Part shown: positions 22,316 through 31,614 of the stretch, in pieces
How positions within the stretch are numbered: position 1 is the first letter of the stretch
Layout of the letters: every line of letters starts with the position of its first letter
Source of the DNA: Azoarcus sp. PA01
GTDB lineage: Bacteria > Pseudomonadota > Gammaproteobacteria > Burkholderiales > Rhodocyclaceae
Reading direction: 5' to 3'
DNA length: 64,000 nt
Assembly: GCA_001274695.2 (NCBI GenBank)
Contig: LARU01000002.1
Span: 1,550,001 to 1,614,000 of the forward strand
Notes under the pieces: generated by a model
The model's database searches: none
What the model was told of the DNA's origin: nothing
The model's input: the letters and a program-made list of their open reading frames with translations, nothing else
Position numbers and translations under genes: made by a program

Positions 22316-23503
22316 ATGGCAACGAACCGCGTGACCTTCAACTGGGCAGATCCCCTGCACCTCGACGAGCAGCTGACCGAAACCGAGCGCCTGGTGCGCG
22401 ACACCGCGCGGGCGTACAGCCAGGAACGCCTGCTGCCGCGCGTCCAGGAAGCTTTCCGCCATGAAAAGACCGACCGCGCGATCTTCAACGAGATGGGCGA
22501 ACTGGGCCTGCTCGGCGCGACGATTCCCGAGGAATACGGCGGCTCGGGCATGAACTACGTGTGCTACGGCCTGATCGCCCGTGAAGTCGAGCGCGTCGAT
22601 TCCGGTTATCGCTCGATGATGAGCGTGCAGTCGTCGCTGGTGATGGTGCCGATCAACGAATTCGGCACCGAAGCGCAGAAGAAGAAGTATCTGCCGAAGC
22701 TCGCGACCGGCGAATGGGTCGGCTGCTTCGGCCTGACCGAGCCGAACCATGGCTCCGATCCGGGCAGCATGGTGACGCGCGCGAAGAAAGTCGATGGCGG
22801 CTACAGCCTGTCCGGCTCGAAGATGTGGATCACGAACAGCCCGATCGCCGACGTGTTCGTCGTCTGGGCCAAGGACGACGAAGGCCAGATCCGCGGCTTC
22901 GTGCTCGAAAAAGGCTGGAAAGGCCTGTCGGCTCCGGCGATCCACGGCAAAGTCGGCCTGCGCGCATCGATCACCGGCGAAATCGTCATGGACGAAGTGT
23001 TCGTGCCGGAAGAAAACGCGTTCCCGACGGTGCGCGGCCTCAAAGGTCCGTTCACGTGCCTGAACTCGGCACGCTACGGCATCGCCTGGGGTGCGCTCGG
23101 CGCCGCCGAAGCGTGCTACGAAACGGCCCGCCAATACACGCTCGACCGCAAGCAGTTCGGCCGCCCGCTCGCCGCGAACCAGCTGATCCAGAAGAAGCTC
23201 GCCGACATGCTGACCGAGATCACGCTCGGCCTGCAGGGCTGCCTGCGCCTGGGCCGCATGAAGGACGAAGGCACGGCCGCGGTCGAGATCACCTCGATCA
23301 TGAAGCGCAATTCGTGCGGCAAGTCCCTCGACATCGCCCGCGTCGCGCGCGACATGCTCGGCGGCAACGGGATCTCCGACGAGTTCTGCGTCGCGCGCCA
23401 CCTCGTGAACCTCGAAGTCGTCAATACCTACGAGGGCACGCACGACGTGCATGCGCTGATCCTCGGCCGCGCGATCACCGACATCGCGGCGTTCTCGAAC
23501 TGA
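22316..23503 (+). CDS. gcdH: Glutaryl-CoA dehydrogenase
   Basis: Flavoenzyme of the acyl-CoA dehydrogenase family, 395 residues. It oxidises and decarboxylates glutaryl-CoA to crotonyl-CoA, a key step in anaerobic benzoyl-CoA breakdown and in lysine/glutarate catabolism. It shows [63 protein letters not shown] and the catalytic Glu in [20 protein letters not shown], the pattern of glutaryl-CoA rather than straight-chain acyl-CoA dehydrogenases. A strong GAGGAG lies nine bases before the ATG. It is followed seven bases later by a CoA-transferase gene, giving a two-gene operon divergent from gcdR. Confidence 0.95.
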   Translation: MATNRVTFNWADPLHLDEQLTETERLVRDTARAYSQERLLPRVQEAFRHEKTDRAIFNEMGELGLLGATIPEEYGGSGMNYVCYGLIAREVERVDSGYRSMMSVQSSLVMVPINEFGTEAQKKKYLPKLATGEWVGCFGLTEPNHGSDPGSMVTRAKKVDGGYSLSGSKMWITNSPIADVFVVWAKDDEGQIRGFVLEKGWKGLSAPAIHGKVGLRASITGEIVMDEVFVPEENAFPTVRGLKGPFTCLNSARYGIAWGALGAAEACYETARQYTLDRKQFGRPLAANQLIQKKLADMLTEITLGLQGCLRLGRMKDEGTAAVEITSIMKRNSCGKSLDIARVARDMLGGNGISDEFCVARHLVNLEVVNTYEGTHDVHALILGRAITDIAAFSN

Positions 23504-23510
23504 TCCACCC

Positions 23511-24734
23511 ATGTCGGGCGCCCTGTCGCATATCCGGGTGCTCGACCTGTCGAGGATTCTGGCCGGCCCGTGGGCCGGCCAGATCCTCGCCGACCTCGGT
23601 GCCGACGTCATCAAGGTCGAGCGTCCGGGCGAAGGCGACGACACCCGCCACTGGGGTCCGCCGTTCCTCAAGGACTTGCACGGCGACGACACCGATGTTG
23701 CCGCGTATTTCCTGTGCGCGAACCGCAACAAGCGCTCGATCACCGTAGACATGACGAAGCCGGACGGCCGGCAATTGCTGCGCGAGCTCGCCGGCCAATG
23801 CGACGTCGTGCTCGAGAATTTCAAGCTGGGCGGCCTCGCGCGCCACGGCCTCGACTACGCGTCGCTGAAAGCCGTCAATCCGCGCCTCGTGTATTGCTCG
23901 ATCACCGGTTTCGGCCACGACGGACCATACGCCGCGCGCGCCGGTTACGACTTCCTGATCCAGGGCCTCGGCGGCCTGATGAGCCTGACCGGGCGGCCCG
24001 ACGAGGAGCCGGGCGGCGGCCCGATGAAAGTCGGCGTCGCGCTGACCGACATCCTGACCGGCCTGTACGCGGCCAACGCGGTGCAGGCGGCGCTCGCCGC
24101 GCGCGACAGGAGCGGCGAAGGCCAGCACATCGACCTGGCGCTGCTCGACGTGCAGATCGCGTGCCTCGCGAACCAGGCGATGAATTACCTCACCACCGGC
24201 GTGTCCCCGGGCCGGCTCGGCAACGCCCATCCCAACATCGTGCCGTACCAGGACTTCCCGACCGACGACGGCTACATGATCCTCGCGATCGGCAACGACG
24301 CGCAGTTCGCGCGTTTTTGCGAAGCGGCCGGCGACGCTTCGCTTGCGGCCGACGCCCGCTTCATTACCAACAGGGCGCGCGTCGAACATCGCGCGGTGCT
24401 GATCCCGCTGCTCAACAAGCTGACGATCCGGCGCACGACGGCCGACTGGATCGCGCGGCTCGAAGCGCTCGGCGTGCCGTGCGGGCCGATCAACACGCTC
24501 GCCGACGTGTTCGCCGACCCGCAGGTGTGCGCGCGCGGGCTGCGCGTCGACCTGCCGCATCCGCTCGCCGGCAGCGTACCGCAGGTCGCCAGTCCGATGC
24601 GCCTGTCAGCGACCCCCGTCGAATACCGTCTCCCGCCGCCTCTCCTCGGCGAACACACCGACGAAATTCTCGCCTCGCTGCTGGGCTTGCCGGGCGAACG
24701 CATCGCCCGCCTGAGGCATGACAGGGTAATCTGA
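23511..24734 (+). CDS. Class III (CaiB/BaiF) CoA-transferase, probably glutarate CoA-transferase
   Basis: Family III CoA-transferase of 407 residues with the N-terminal motif VLDLSRILAGPWAGQILADLGADVIKVE, CANRNKRSITVDM, and the catalytic Asp in ARAGYDFLIQGLGGLMSLTG. It resembles mammalian SUGCT (succinate-hydroxymethylglutarate/glutarate CoA-transferase). Location seven bases after gcdH suggests it makes glutaryl-CoA from glutarate using succinyl-CoA. The substrate is inferred from context. Confidence 0.88.
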   Translation: MSGALSHIRVLDLSRILAGPWAGQILADLGADVIKVERPGEGDDTRHWGPPFLKDLHGDDTDVAAYFLCANRNKRSITVDMTKPDGRQLLRELAGQCDVVLENFKLGGLARHGLDYASLKAVNPRLVYCSITGFGHDGPYAARAGYDFLIQGLGGLMSLTGRPDEEPGGGPMKVGVALTDILTGLYAANAVQAALAARDRSGEGQHIDLALLDVQIACLANQAMNYLTTGVSPGRLGNAHPNIVPYQDFPTDDGYMILAIGNDAQFARFCEAAGDASLAADARFITNRARVEHRAVLIPLLNKLTIRRTTADWIARLEALGVPCGPINTLADVFADPQVCARGLRVDLPHPLAGSVPQVASPMRLSATPVEYRLPPPLLGEHTDEILASLLGLPGERIARLRHDRVI

Positions 24735-24919
24735 GCGGAGCGCGGCCGGCGCGTCCTGCGTCGCGAGGATTCGCCGGGCCCGACGATCGATAAAGGTCCC
24801 GACCCCGCTTCGCACGCTCGGGTTCGGAATTTCGCTTGTAGAATCACGGTCCTACCGAAAACATGAGCCGGAGCGTCGGACCGGCCCTGCCCGGAACCGA
24901 TTTCAGGCGAGGATCACTG

Positions 24920-25903
24920 ATGTACAACGCCTTTGTCGCGGCGGTCTTCGGCCTCGCGATGATGTTTCTTGCCGGCTGCAGTGAAGCGCCGTCGCCGCTG
25001 CCGCTGAGCGTCGGTGTCAATCCGTGGATCGGCAACGACCCTTTCGTGTTCGCGTACGAGCGCCGCTATATCGACCGCAGCCGCATCAAGGTCGTCGAAC
25101 TCGCGTCGAGTTCGCAGGCCTTGCGCACGCTCGACAACGGTCTGCTCGATGCCGCCGCGCTGACCCTCGACGAGGCCCTGCGGCTCGCGGACAAGGGCGC
25201 GGCGATCCGCATCGTCGCCGTGCTCGCGGTCTCGCACGGGGCCGACGCGGTCGTCGCGCGCGCCCCGATCACCAAACCCGCGCAGCTCAAGGGCAAGCGC
25301 ATCGGCATCGAGGACAGCGCAGCCGGCAGCCTGATGCTCGCGCGGATGATCGAGGGAAGCGCGCTTCGATCGAACGACGTGCTGCTGCTGCGCTTCGAAG
25401 CGTCGCAGCAGGAAGACGCGCTGCGCGACGGCTGGGTCGATGCGGTGATCACCTACGAACCGATGAAATCGCGCCTGCAGGGCGACGGCTACCGGGTGAT
25501 ATTCGACAGCAGCGCGATGTCCGGAGACCTCGTCGATGTGCTCGTCGTGCGTGCGGACGTGCTCGAGCGCCGTTTCGACGATGTCGTGGACCTGCTCGCA
25601 GGGTGGCAACGCGGCGTCACGGCGCTGCACACCGCCCCCGACGCGTTCGCCGACCTGCTCGCGCCGAGCACGAGCCTCGCCCCGGCACAATACCGCGCGG
25701 CGCTCGACGGGCTGACGTTCGTGCCGCTGCGCCAGAGCGTGGAACTTCTTGCCGGTCAGCCGGCCCCGTTCGCCGCCCGTCATTCGGGCCTCGCCGAACT
25801 GATGGTCGATCTCGAACTGATCGACGGACCACCGGACTGGCAAAGGCTGGTCGTCGACGCCGCAGCGCGCGCAGCGGCGAAACGAACGGAAAGCGGGTCA
25901 TGA
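24920..25903 (+). CDS. Solute-binding lipoprotein of the NitT/TauT type, first gene of a signalling operon
   Basis: Protein of 327 residues with a lipoprotein signal: hydrophobic MYNAFVAAVFGLAMMF followed by lipobox LAGC with Cys20. The mature part looks like an ABC nitrate/sulfonate-type binding protein (SVGVNPWIGNDPFVFAYER, LDEALRLADKGAAIRIVAVL, KGKRIGIEDSAAGSLMLARM). No permease or ATPase gene is adjacent. Its stop overlaps the start of the histidine kinase gene as ATGA, so it more likely serves as a periplasmic sensing subunit than as a transporter part. AGGA precedes ATG 24920; the longer upstream frame would put an odd leader before the signal. The ligand is unknown. Confidence 0.85.
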   Translation: MYNAFVAAVFGLAMMFLAGCSEAPSPLPLSVGVNPWIGNDPFVFAYERRYIDRSRIKVVELASSSQALRTLDNGLLDAAALTLDEALRLADKGAAIRIVAVLAVSHGADAVVARAPITKPAQLKGKRIGIEDSAAGSLMLARMIEGSALRSNDVLLLRFEASQQEDALRDGWVDAVITYEPMKSRLQGDGYRVIFDSSAMSGDLVDVLVVRADVLERRFDDVVDLLAGWQRGVTALHTAPDAFADLLAPSTSLAPAQYRAALDGLTFVPLRQSVELLAGQPAPFAARHSGLAELMVDLELIDGPPDWQRLVVDAAARAAAKRTESGS

Positions 25904-27777
25904 TCTGGCCCGCCCTGACCGTCCTGCCCGGCCGCCTCCTCGCGCCGCTGCTGCTGGCGGGCTTTGCGCTCATCGGCGCGGCGCTGAATTACGTGATCCA
26001 GGTGCAGGAGTTCCGCGACCAGGTCGCGACCGACCAGCGGCGGCGGCTCACCGAGATCCTGAACTTCGAACAGAACCGGCTCGAAGCCCAGACCGGACTG
26101 GGAAGCCGCTTTCACATCAGCCGTCTCGTCGCCAGCATGGGACTTCGCTCCGGGCTCACGCACGCGTTGCTGGTCGATGCCAACGGCCAGGTGGTCGGCG
26201 CAATGCTGCGCGCGCGGCTCAACCGCCCGCTCACCGACGCGATCGCTTCCGACGCCCCGGCTATCCGCGCCGGCCTGCTGGCGCTCGCGTCGGCCCAGGG
26301 GAAAGGGATCGAGCTCGTCCAGCCGCGCGGCGATTTCGCGCTGCTGGGCCGGGTTGCGATCCGTCCCGACATGACGCTGATCGTGCGCAGCGATCTCGGC
26401 ATTCCGCTCGCGCTCCGCACCGCCGCGGGTTACCACGAGCTGTGGCGGGAAACCGCACTGATCCTGCTTTTCACTGCGGCGCTCGCGATTTTGCTGCACG
26501 TGCTGTGGTTCAGCCGCACCGCCCGGCTGACCCAGACCGTGGCGGCGATCGGGGAAGGGCGATTCAACACGCGCAGCGGCCTGACCGGGCGCGACGAGCT
26601 GGGGAAAATCGGCCATGCGCTCGACCGCATGGCCGATGACCTGCGGATACGCCAGGCAAACCTCGAGCAACTGTCGGCCCTGATCAACCATTCGCCGGTC
26701 GTCGCGATCGAGTGGCGCAACGCAGGCGGTCTGCCGGTCACGTACGTCAGCGACAGCATCAGGCAATGGGGTTACACGCCCGGCGAATTGCTGTCCGGCG
26801 CCGTCCGCTACCGCGACCTGATTCACGTCGAAGACCGCCCGCGCCTGCGGGCCGCGCTCATCCGCCATCTTGCCGAAGGGCCGGACGATTACCGCGGGGA
26901 GCATCGCGTGCGCCACGTCAGCGGACAGTGGATCTGGCTCGACGGCCGCACCTGGCTGAGCCGCGACGCGAGCGGCAAGGTCACGCACATCCGCAGCGTG
27001 CTGCTCGACGTCACGTCGCTGAAGAATACCGAGGAGGCGCTGTTGCGGCTCAATGCGACGCTCGAAGCGCGCGTCGTCGAGCGCACCGCGCAGCTCGAGG
27101 CCGCCAACCGCGAGCTCGAATCGTTTTCGTACGCGATCTCGCACGATCTCAAGGCTCCGCTGCGCGGCATCGACGGCTACAGCCAGATCCTGCTCGAAGA
27201 CTACCGCGAGCGGCTCGACGACCAGGGGCAGCAGTTCCTCGCCAACATCCGCCGCGGCGTCGCGCAGATGCACGAACTGATCGAGGATCTGCTCGCCTAT
27301 GCGCATATCGATCGCGCGGCACCGCAACCCGAGCCGGTGTCGGTGCAGCAGCTCGTCGCCGAGGTCCTCGACAGCTACGCGCACGAAATCTCGACGCTCG
27401 GCGCGGAAATAGACGTCGACGTGCGCACACCGGAACTCTCGGTCGACCGCAACGGTCTCGCGCTGGTACTGCGCAATCTCGTCGGCAATGCGCTGAAGTT
27501 CAGCCGCAACGCGGCGCCGCCGCGCATCGGGATCAGCAGTCGCGAGGAAGCGGGCGCGATGCGCCTGCAGGTTCGCGACAACGGCATCGGTTTCGACATG
27601 AAATATCACGATCGAATATTCGGCATATTCCAGCGGCTGCACCGCGCCGAAGACTACCCCGGCACCGGCGTCGGCCTGGCGCTGGTGCGCAAGGCGATCG
27701 AACGCATGGGCGGGACCGTGCGTGCTGAAAGCGAACCCGGCAAAGGTGCCACTTTCCTCGTGGAGTTTCCGCTATGA
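25900..27777 (+). CDS. Membrane sensor histidine kinase with HAMP and PAS domains
   Basis: Kinase of 625 residues. A first membrane helix (about 12-32) and a second near residues 185-205 enclose a periplasmic region of roughly 150 residues. HAMP (RTARLTQTVAAIGEGRFNTRSGLTGRDELGKIGHALDRM), a PAS domain (about 255-375), and a coiled coil precede a HisKA of the phytochrome-like type with phospho-acceptor His415 in YAISHDLKAPLRGIDGYSQ. The HATPase has NLVGNALKFS, DNGIGFDMKYHDRIFGIFQR and GTGVGLALVRKAIERMGG. It overlaps both neighbours by ATGA. The likely partners are the upstream binding protein as sensor and the two downstream response regulators. Confidence 0.9.
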   Translation: MIWPALTVLPGRLLAPLLLAGFALIGAALNYVIQVQEFRDQVATDQRRRLTEILNFEQNRLEAQTGLGSRFHISRLVASMGLRSGLTHALLVDANGQVVGAMLRARLNRPLTDAIASDAPAIRAGLLALASAQGKGIELVQPRGDFALLGRVAIRPDMTLIVRSDLGIPLALRTAAGYHELWRETALILLFTAALAILLHVLWFSRTARLTQTVAAIGEGRFNTRSGLTGRDELGKIGHALDRMADDLRIRQANLEQLSALINHSPVVAIEWRNAGGLPVTYVSDSIRQWGYTPGELLSGAVRYRDLIHVEDRPRLRAALIRHLAEGPDDYRGEHRVRHVSGQWIWLDGRTWLSRDASGKVTHIRSVLLDVTSLKNTEEALLRLNATLEARVVERTAQLEAANRELESFSYAISHDLKAPLRGIDGYSQILLEDYRERLDDQGQQFLANIRRGVAQMHELIEDLLAYAHIDRAAPQPEPVSVQQLVAEVLDSYAHEISTLGAEIDVDVRTPELSVDRNGLALVLRNLVGNALKFSRNAAPPRIGISSREEAGAMRLQVRDNGIGFDMKYHDRIFGIFQRLHRAEDYPGTGVGLALVRKAIERMGGTVRAESEPGKGATFLVEFPL

Positions 27778-28211
27778 CCAGCGAAGCCGTCCCCGGCCCG
27801 ATCCTCCTCGTCGAGGACAACAACGTCGACCTCGATCTGGCGTTGCGCGCCTTCGCGCGCCGCGAGCGGACCAGCCCGATCGAGATCGAAGTGGCACGCG
27901 ACGGCGAAGAGGCGCTCGCGTTCCTGCCGCGCTGGGAAAGCGGTCATCCGACGCCCGCGGTGATCCTCCTCGACAACAAGCTGCCGCGCGTCAGCGGCCT
28001 CGACGTGCTGCGAAAGCTCAAGACGCACGAGCGCTTCCGGCGCATTCCGGTGGTGATGCTGACTTCATCGACCGAAGACGAGGATGTCAGGACGGCTTAC
28101 GACGCGGGCGTGAATTCCTACATCGTCAAACCGATCGACTTCGGCAGATTCATCGAAGTCGCCGCGCAGATCGAGGTCTACTGGTGCGCGGTGAACCACA
28201 CCCAGCGATGA
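27774..28211 (+). CDS. Single-domain response regulator (Rcp1-like)
   Basis: Protein of 145 residues consisting only of a receiver domain: acidic pocket ILLVEDNNVDLDL, phospho-acceptor Asp67 in VILLDNKLPRVSG, Thr/Ser in VVMLTSSTEDED, and Lys in YIVKPIDFGRF. The insertions and the link to a phytochrome-type HisKA resemble the Rcp1 group. There is no output domain, so it may relay phosphate or act by binding. It overlaps the kinase gene and the next gene by ATGA. Confidence 0.9.
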   Translation: MTSEAVPGPILLVEDNNVDLDLALRAFARRERTSPIEIEVARDGEEALAFLPRWESGHPTPAVILLDNKLPRVSGLDVLRKLKTHERFRRIPVVMLTSSTEDEDVRTAYDAGVNSYIVKPIDFGRFIEVAAQIEVYWCAVNHTQR

Positions 28212-31200
28212 AGACGATGCGCGTCCTCTACATCGAGGACTCCGAAGCGGATGCGGATCTGGCGCGGCGCCGGCTCGCGCAGCGCGCGCCCGAGATCGCG
28301 CTGGAAGTGGTCACGACGCTGCAGCGCGGGTTGTCGCGCCTCGCTGCGCAGCCGCCGCCGTTCGACGTCGTGCTGTCGGATCTCCACCTGCCCGACGGCA
28401 CCGGCCTCGACCTGCTTGCGCACGTGCGCATGAATCATCTGCCGGTCGCGGTGGTCGTCCTGACCGGCGCCGGCAATCACGAAGCGGCAATGGCGGCACT
28501 GAAAGCCGGCGCCGATGCGTACCAGGTCAAGCGCGCCGACTACCTCGACCAATTGCCCGCGACGCTGCGCGGCGCGCTGGCGCGATTTCGCGACCCGGCC
28601 GGGCGACGCATCCGCCCGCTGCGCGTGCTGTACGCCGAGCACGACGAACTCGAAGCGCTGCGCACCCACCGCCACCTCGCGCATTACGCGCCGCACATCC
28701 ACCTGACCCTTGCGACGAGCGCCGCCGAAGTGCTGGCGCGCCTGCCCGCCGCTCGCGACGCAGCGCCCGACTTCGACGTGCTGCTGTTCGATCATGCCGC
28801 CGGCAGCCTCGACGGCCTGGAACTCGCGCGCATCGTGCAGCACGAGCATCACCTCGCACTGCCGCTCGTGCTGGTCTCCGCGCATGGCGGTGAAGACCTC
28901 GTCGCGCGGACGATGGAACTGGGCGTCGATGACTTCATCGCGAAGTACCCCGGCTACCTGCACGCGCTGCCGGCAACGCTGGAAAAAGTGCGCGAGCGCG
29001 CCGAGCTGATCCACGAACGGGCCGAACTGCGTGCGACGACGGCCCATCTCGCGCACCTGCTGTCGGCGAGCCCGACGGTTCTCTACACGCTGCAGATCGG
29101 CGACGACGGCAGGCCGCAGGCGAGTTGGGTCAGCGACAACATCGTGTCGATCCTCGGCGTCAGCTCCGCCGATGCCCTTTCACCGGGGTGGTGGCTCGCG
29201 CACGTGCATCCGGACGACCGCGCGGCGTGGAGCGCGACCCAGACGGCGCTGCTGCACGAAGGGCACCGCAGCCACGAATACCGCTTGCTCGGCGGCAAGG
29301 AGCAGGTGACGTGGATCCGCGACGACGCGCGCGTGCTGCGTGACGTCGGCGGTGCAGCGGTCGAAGTGGTCGGCACCTGGACCGAGATCACGGCACAAAA
29401 GCAGACCGAGCTGCTGCAGGCCGCGCGCAGCGCGGTGCTGAACCGCCTCGTCGGCGACGATCCGCTGCCGGTGATCCTCGACGATGTCGCGCGGCGGCTC
29501 GAAACCCTCGCACCCGAAATGCGCGTCTCGATCCTGCTCCTCGATGAATCGCGTACCCGCCTCGTCCATGCCGCTGCCCCGAACCTCCCCGCCTCTTACC
29601 TCGACGCGATCGAAGGCCTCGCAGTGGCGGAAGGCCAGGGGTCGTGCGGCACCGCGATGGCCCGCGGCGAACCGGTATTCACCGAAGACGTGTTCACCGA
29701 TCCGGACTGGGACGCTTATCGCGACCTCGCACGCAGGGCGAATTTCCGGGCCTGCTGGTCGTTCCCGTTCCGCGACGACGACGGCAAGCTGCTCGGCACT
29801 TTTGCGGTCTATTTCTACCGGCCGCGCCCGATCGACCCGGCGATGATCGAGCTGATCCGGGAATTCTCGGGCCTGACGTCGCTCGCCGTGCAGAAATTCC
29901 GCGCCGCGGCCGCGTTGCGCCAGACCGCGGCAGTCATCGAGAGCACCCGCGACGGCGTCATGGTCACCGACCTGTCGCAGCGCATCGTCAGCGTCAATCG
30001 GGCGTGGTGCGAAATCACCGGGTTTTCCGAAGAGGAAGCGCTCGGAAAAAGTCCGAGCATCCTTAAATCCGGCCTGCAGGACGACGGGTTCTACCGCCAG
30101 CTGTGGGACGCCGTCGCGCGCACCGGCAACTGGCAGGGCGAGCTGTGGAACCGGCGCAAGAACGGCGAGCTTTATCCGCAGTGGTTGAGCGTCAGCACCG
30201 TCTACGACGAGCACCACAAGCCGGTCCGCTACGTCGGCGTGATGACCGACATCAGCCAGTTGAAGCAGTCGCAAGCGCAGCTCGAGCGCCTCGCGCATTA
30301 CGATCCGCTGACCGACCTGCCGAACCGCCTGCTCGTGCAGTCGCGCCTCGAACACGCGATCGAGCAGGCGGCGCGTCAGCAGCTCGGCCTCGGCGTGCTG
30401 TTCATCGACCTGGACCACTTCAAGAACATCAACGACAGCCTCGGTCACGCCAGCGGCGACGAGCTGCTGGTCGCGATCTCGTGGCGCCTGCGCACGCGCC
30501 TGCGCCCGGAGGACACGCTCGCGCGCTGGGGCGGCGACGAGTTCCTCGTCATCCTCGACAACCTCAGGAAACCCGACGAATCGGCCAGCGTCGCGCAGAA
30601 CCTGATCGACCTGATGCGCGAACCGTTCCCGCTGTCCGGCGGCGAAGTCGTGTATGTCGGCGCGAGCGTCGGCATCAGCCTCTATCCGCAGGACGGCACG
30701 AGCGCCGCCGAGCTGATCCAGCACGCCGACGCCGCGCTGAACCAGGCCAAGGCGCAGGGCCGCAACACTTTCCGCTTCTTCACCGAAGCGCTGAGCGAGG
30801 CGGCGCAACGGCACGTCGACCTCGAGCGCCGCCTGCGCGTCGCGCTCGAGCAGCAGGCGTTCGTCGTCCATTACCAGCCGCAAATCGACATCGCCAGCGG
30901 GCGCGTGACGGGATGCGAAGCGCTGGTGCGCTGGCAGGCCACCGACGAAAACGCGGTGTCGCCGAACCGCTTCATTCCTTTTGCCGAGGAAAGCGGCCTG
31001 ATCGTGCCGCTCGGCGAGTGGGTCCTCGAGACCGCGTGCCGGCAGGCACGCGAGTGGCGCGACGCCGGTTTCGGGCCGCTCAGAGTGGGGGTGAACCTGT
31101 CGGCGCGCCAGTTATGGCAGGCGGAACTGCCGGACCGCATCGCCGCGATCCTCCAGCGCACCGGGCTGCCGCCCGAATGTCTCGAGCTCGAGCTCACCGA

Positions 31201-31582
31201 GAGCATGATCATGGGCCACGAAGCGCAGGCCGAGCAACGCCTCGGCCTGCTCAGGTCGATGGGAATAGCGCTGGCGATCGACGATTTCGGCACCGGCTAC
31301 TCGTCGCTGGCGTACCTGAAGAACTTCCCGATCGAAATGCTCAAGATCGATCAGGGTTTCGTCCGCCACATCCCCGACGATCGCAAAGACACCGAGATCA
31401 CGGCAGGCATCATCGCGCTCGCGCGCAAGCTCAATATCAAGGTGCTCGCCGAAGGGGTCGAAACCGACGCGCAGCTCGCGTTCCTGACCGAACAGGGCTG
31501 CGACGCGTACCAGGGCTACCTGTTCAGCCGCCCGCTGCCGGCCGAGGAGTTCACGCAGCTGTTCGTCCAGCAGGCCCGATAG
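28208..31582 (+). CDS. REC-REC-PAS-GAF-PAS-GGDEF-EAL c-di-GMP turnover protein
   Basis: Large cytoplasmic regulator of 1124 residues. Receiver 1 is about 1-125 (Asp58 in VVLSDLHLPDG); receiver 2 is about 135-260 (Asp195 in VLLFDHAAG, a less typical pocket). A PAS domain (about 280-400), a GAF domain (about 415-570) and a second PAS (575-695, AVIESTRDGVMVTDLSQRIV) follow. The GGDEF domain carries the intact motif RWGGDEF near 774, with an RPED inhibitory-site motif exactly five residues before GGDEF. The EAL domain has GCEALVRW near 904, LELTESMIM, AIDDFGTGYSSL and AEGVETDAQ. Both enzyme motifs are intact, so synthesis, hydrolysis or both are possible. It ends a four-gene coupled operon. Confidence 0.92.
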   Translation: MKTMRVLYIEDSEADADLARRRLAQRAPEIALEVVTTLQRGLSRLAAQPPPFDVVLSDLHLPDGTGLDLLAHVRMNHLPVAVVVLTGAGNHEAAMAALKAGADAYQVKRADYLDQLPATLRGALARFRDPAGRRIRPLRVLYAEHDELEALRTHRHLAHYAPHIHLTLATSAAEVLARLPAARDAAPDFDVLLFDHAAGSLDGLELARIVQHEHHLALPLVLVSAHGGEDLVARTMELGVDDFIAKYPGYLHALPATLEKVRERAELIHERAELRATTAHLAHLLSASPTVLYTLQIGDDGRPQASWVSDNIVSILGVSSADALSPGWWLAHVHPDDRAAWSATQTALLHEGHRSHEYRLLGGKEQVTWIRDDARVLRDVGGAAVEVVGTWTEITAQKQTELLQAARSAVLNRLVGDDPLPVILDDVARRLETLAPEMRVSILLLDESRTRLVHAAAPNLPASYLDAIEGLAVAEGQGSCGTAMARGEPVFTEDVFTDPDWDAYRDLARRANFRACWSFPFRDDDGKLLGTFAVYFYRPRPIDPAMIELIREFSGLTSLAVQKFRAAAALRQTAAVIESTRDGVMVTDLSQRIVSVNRAWCEITGFSEEEALGKSPSILKSGLQDDGFYRQLWDAVARTGNWQGELWNRRKNGELYPQWLSVSTVYDEHHKPVRYVGVMTDISQLKQSQAQLERLAHYDPLTDLPNRLLVQSRLEHAIEQAARQQLGLGVLFIDLDHFKNINDSLGHASGDELLVAISWRLRTRLRPEDTLARWGGDEFLVILDNLRKPDESASVAQNLIDLMREPFPLSGGEVVYVGASVGISLYPQDGTSAAELIQHADAALNQAKAQGRNTFRFFTEALSEAAQRHVDLERRLRVALEQQAFVVHYQPQIDIASGRVTGCEALVRWQATDENAVSPNRFIPFAEESGLIVPLGEWVLETACRQAREWRDAGFGPLRVGVNLSARQLWQAELPDRIAAILQRTGLPPECLELELTESMIMGHEAQAEQRLGLLRSMGIALAIDDFGTGYSSLAYLKNFPIEMLKIDQGFVRHIPDDRKDTEITAGIIALARKLNIKVLAEGVETDAQLAFLTEQGCDAYQGYLFSRPLPAEEFTQLFVQQAR

Positions 31583-31614
31583 CTATTTTGCCTTGATAGC
31601 CGCGCCGGCGCCGC

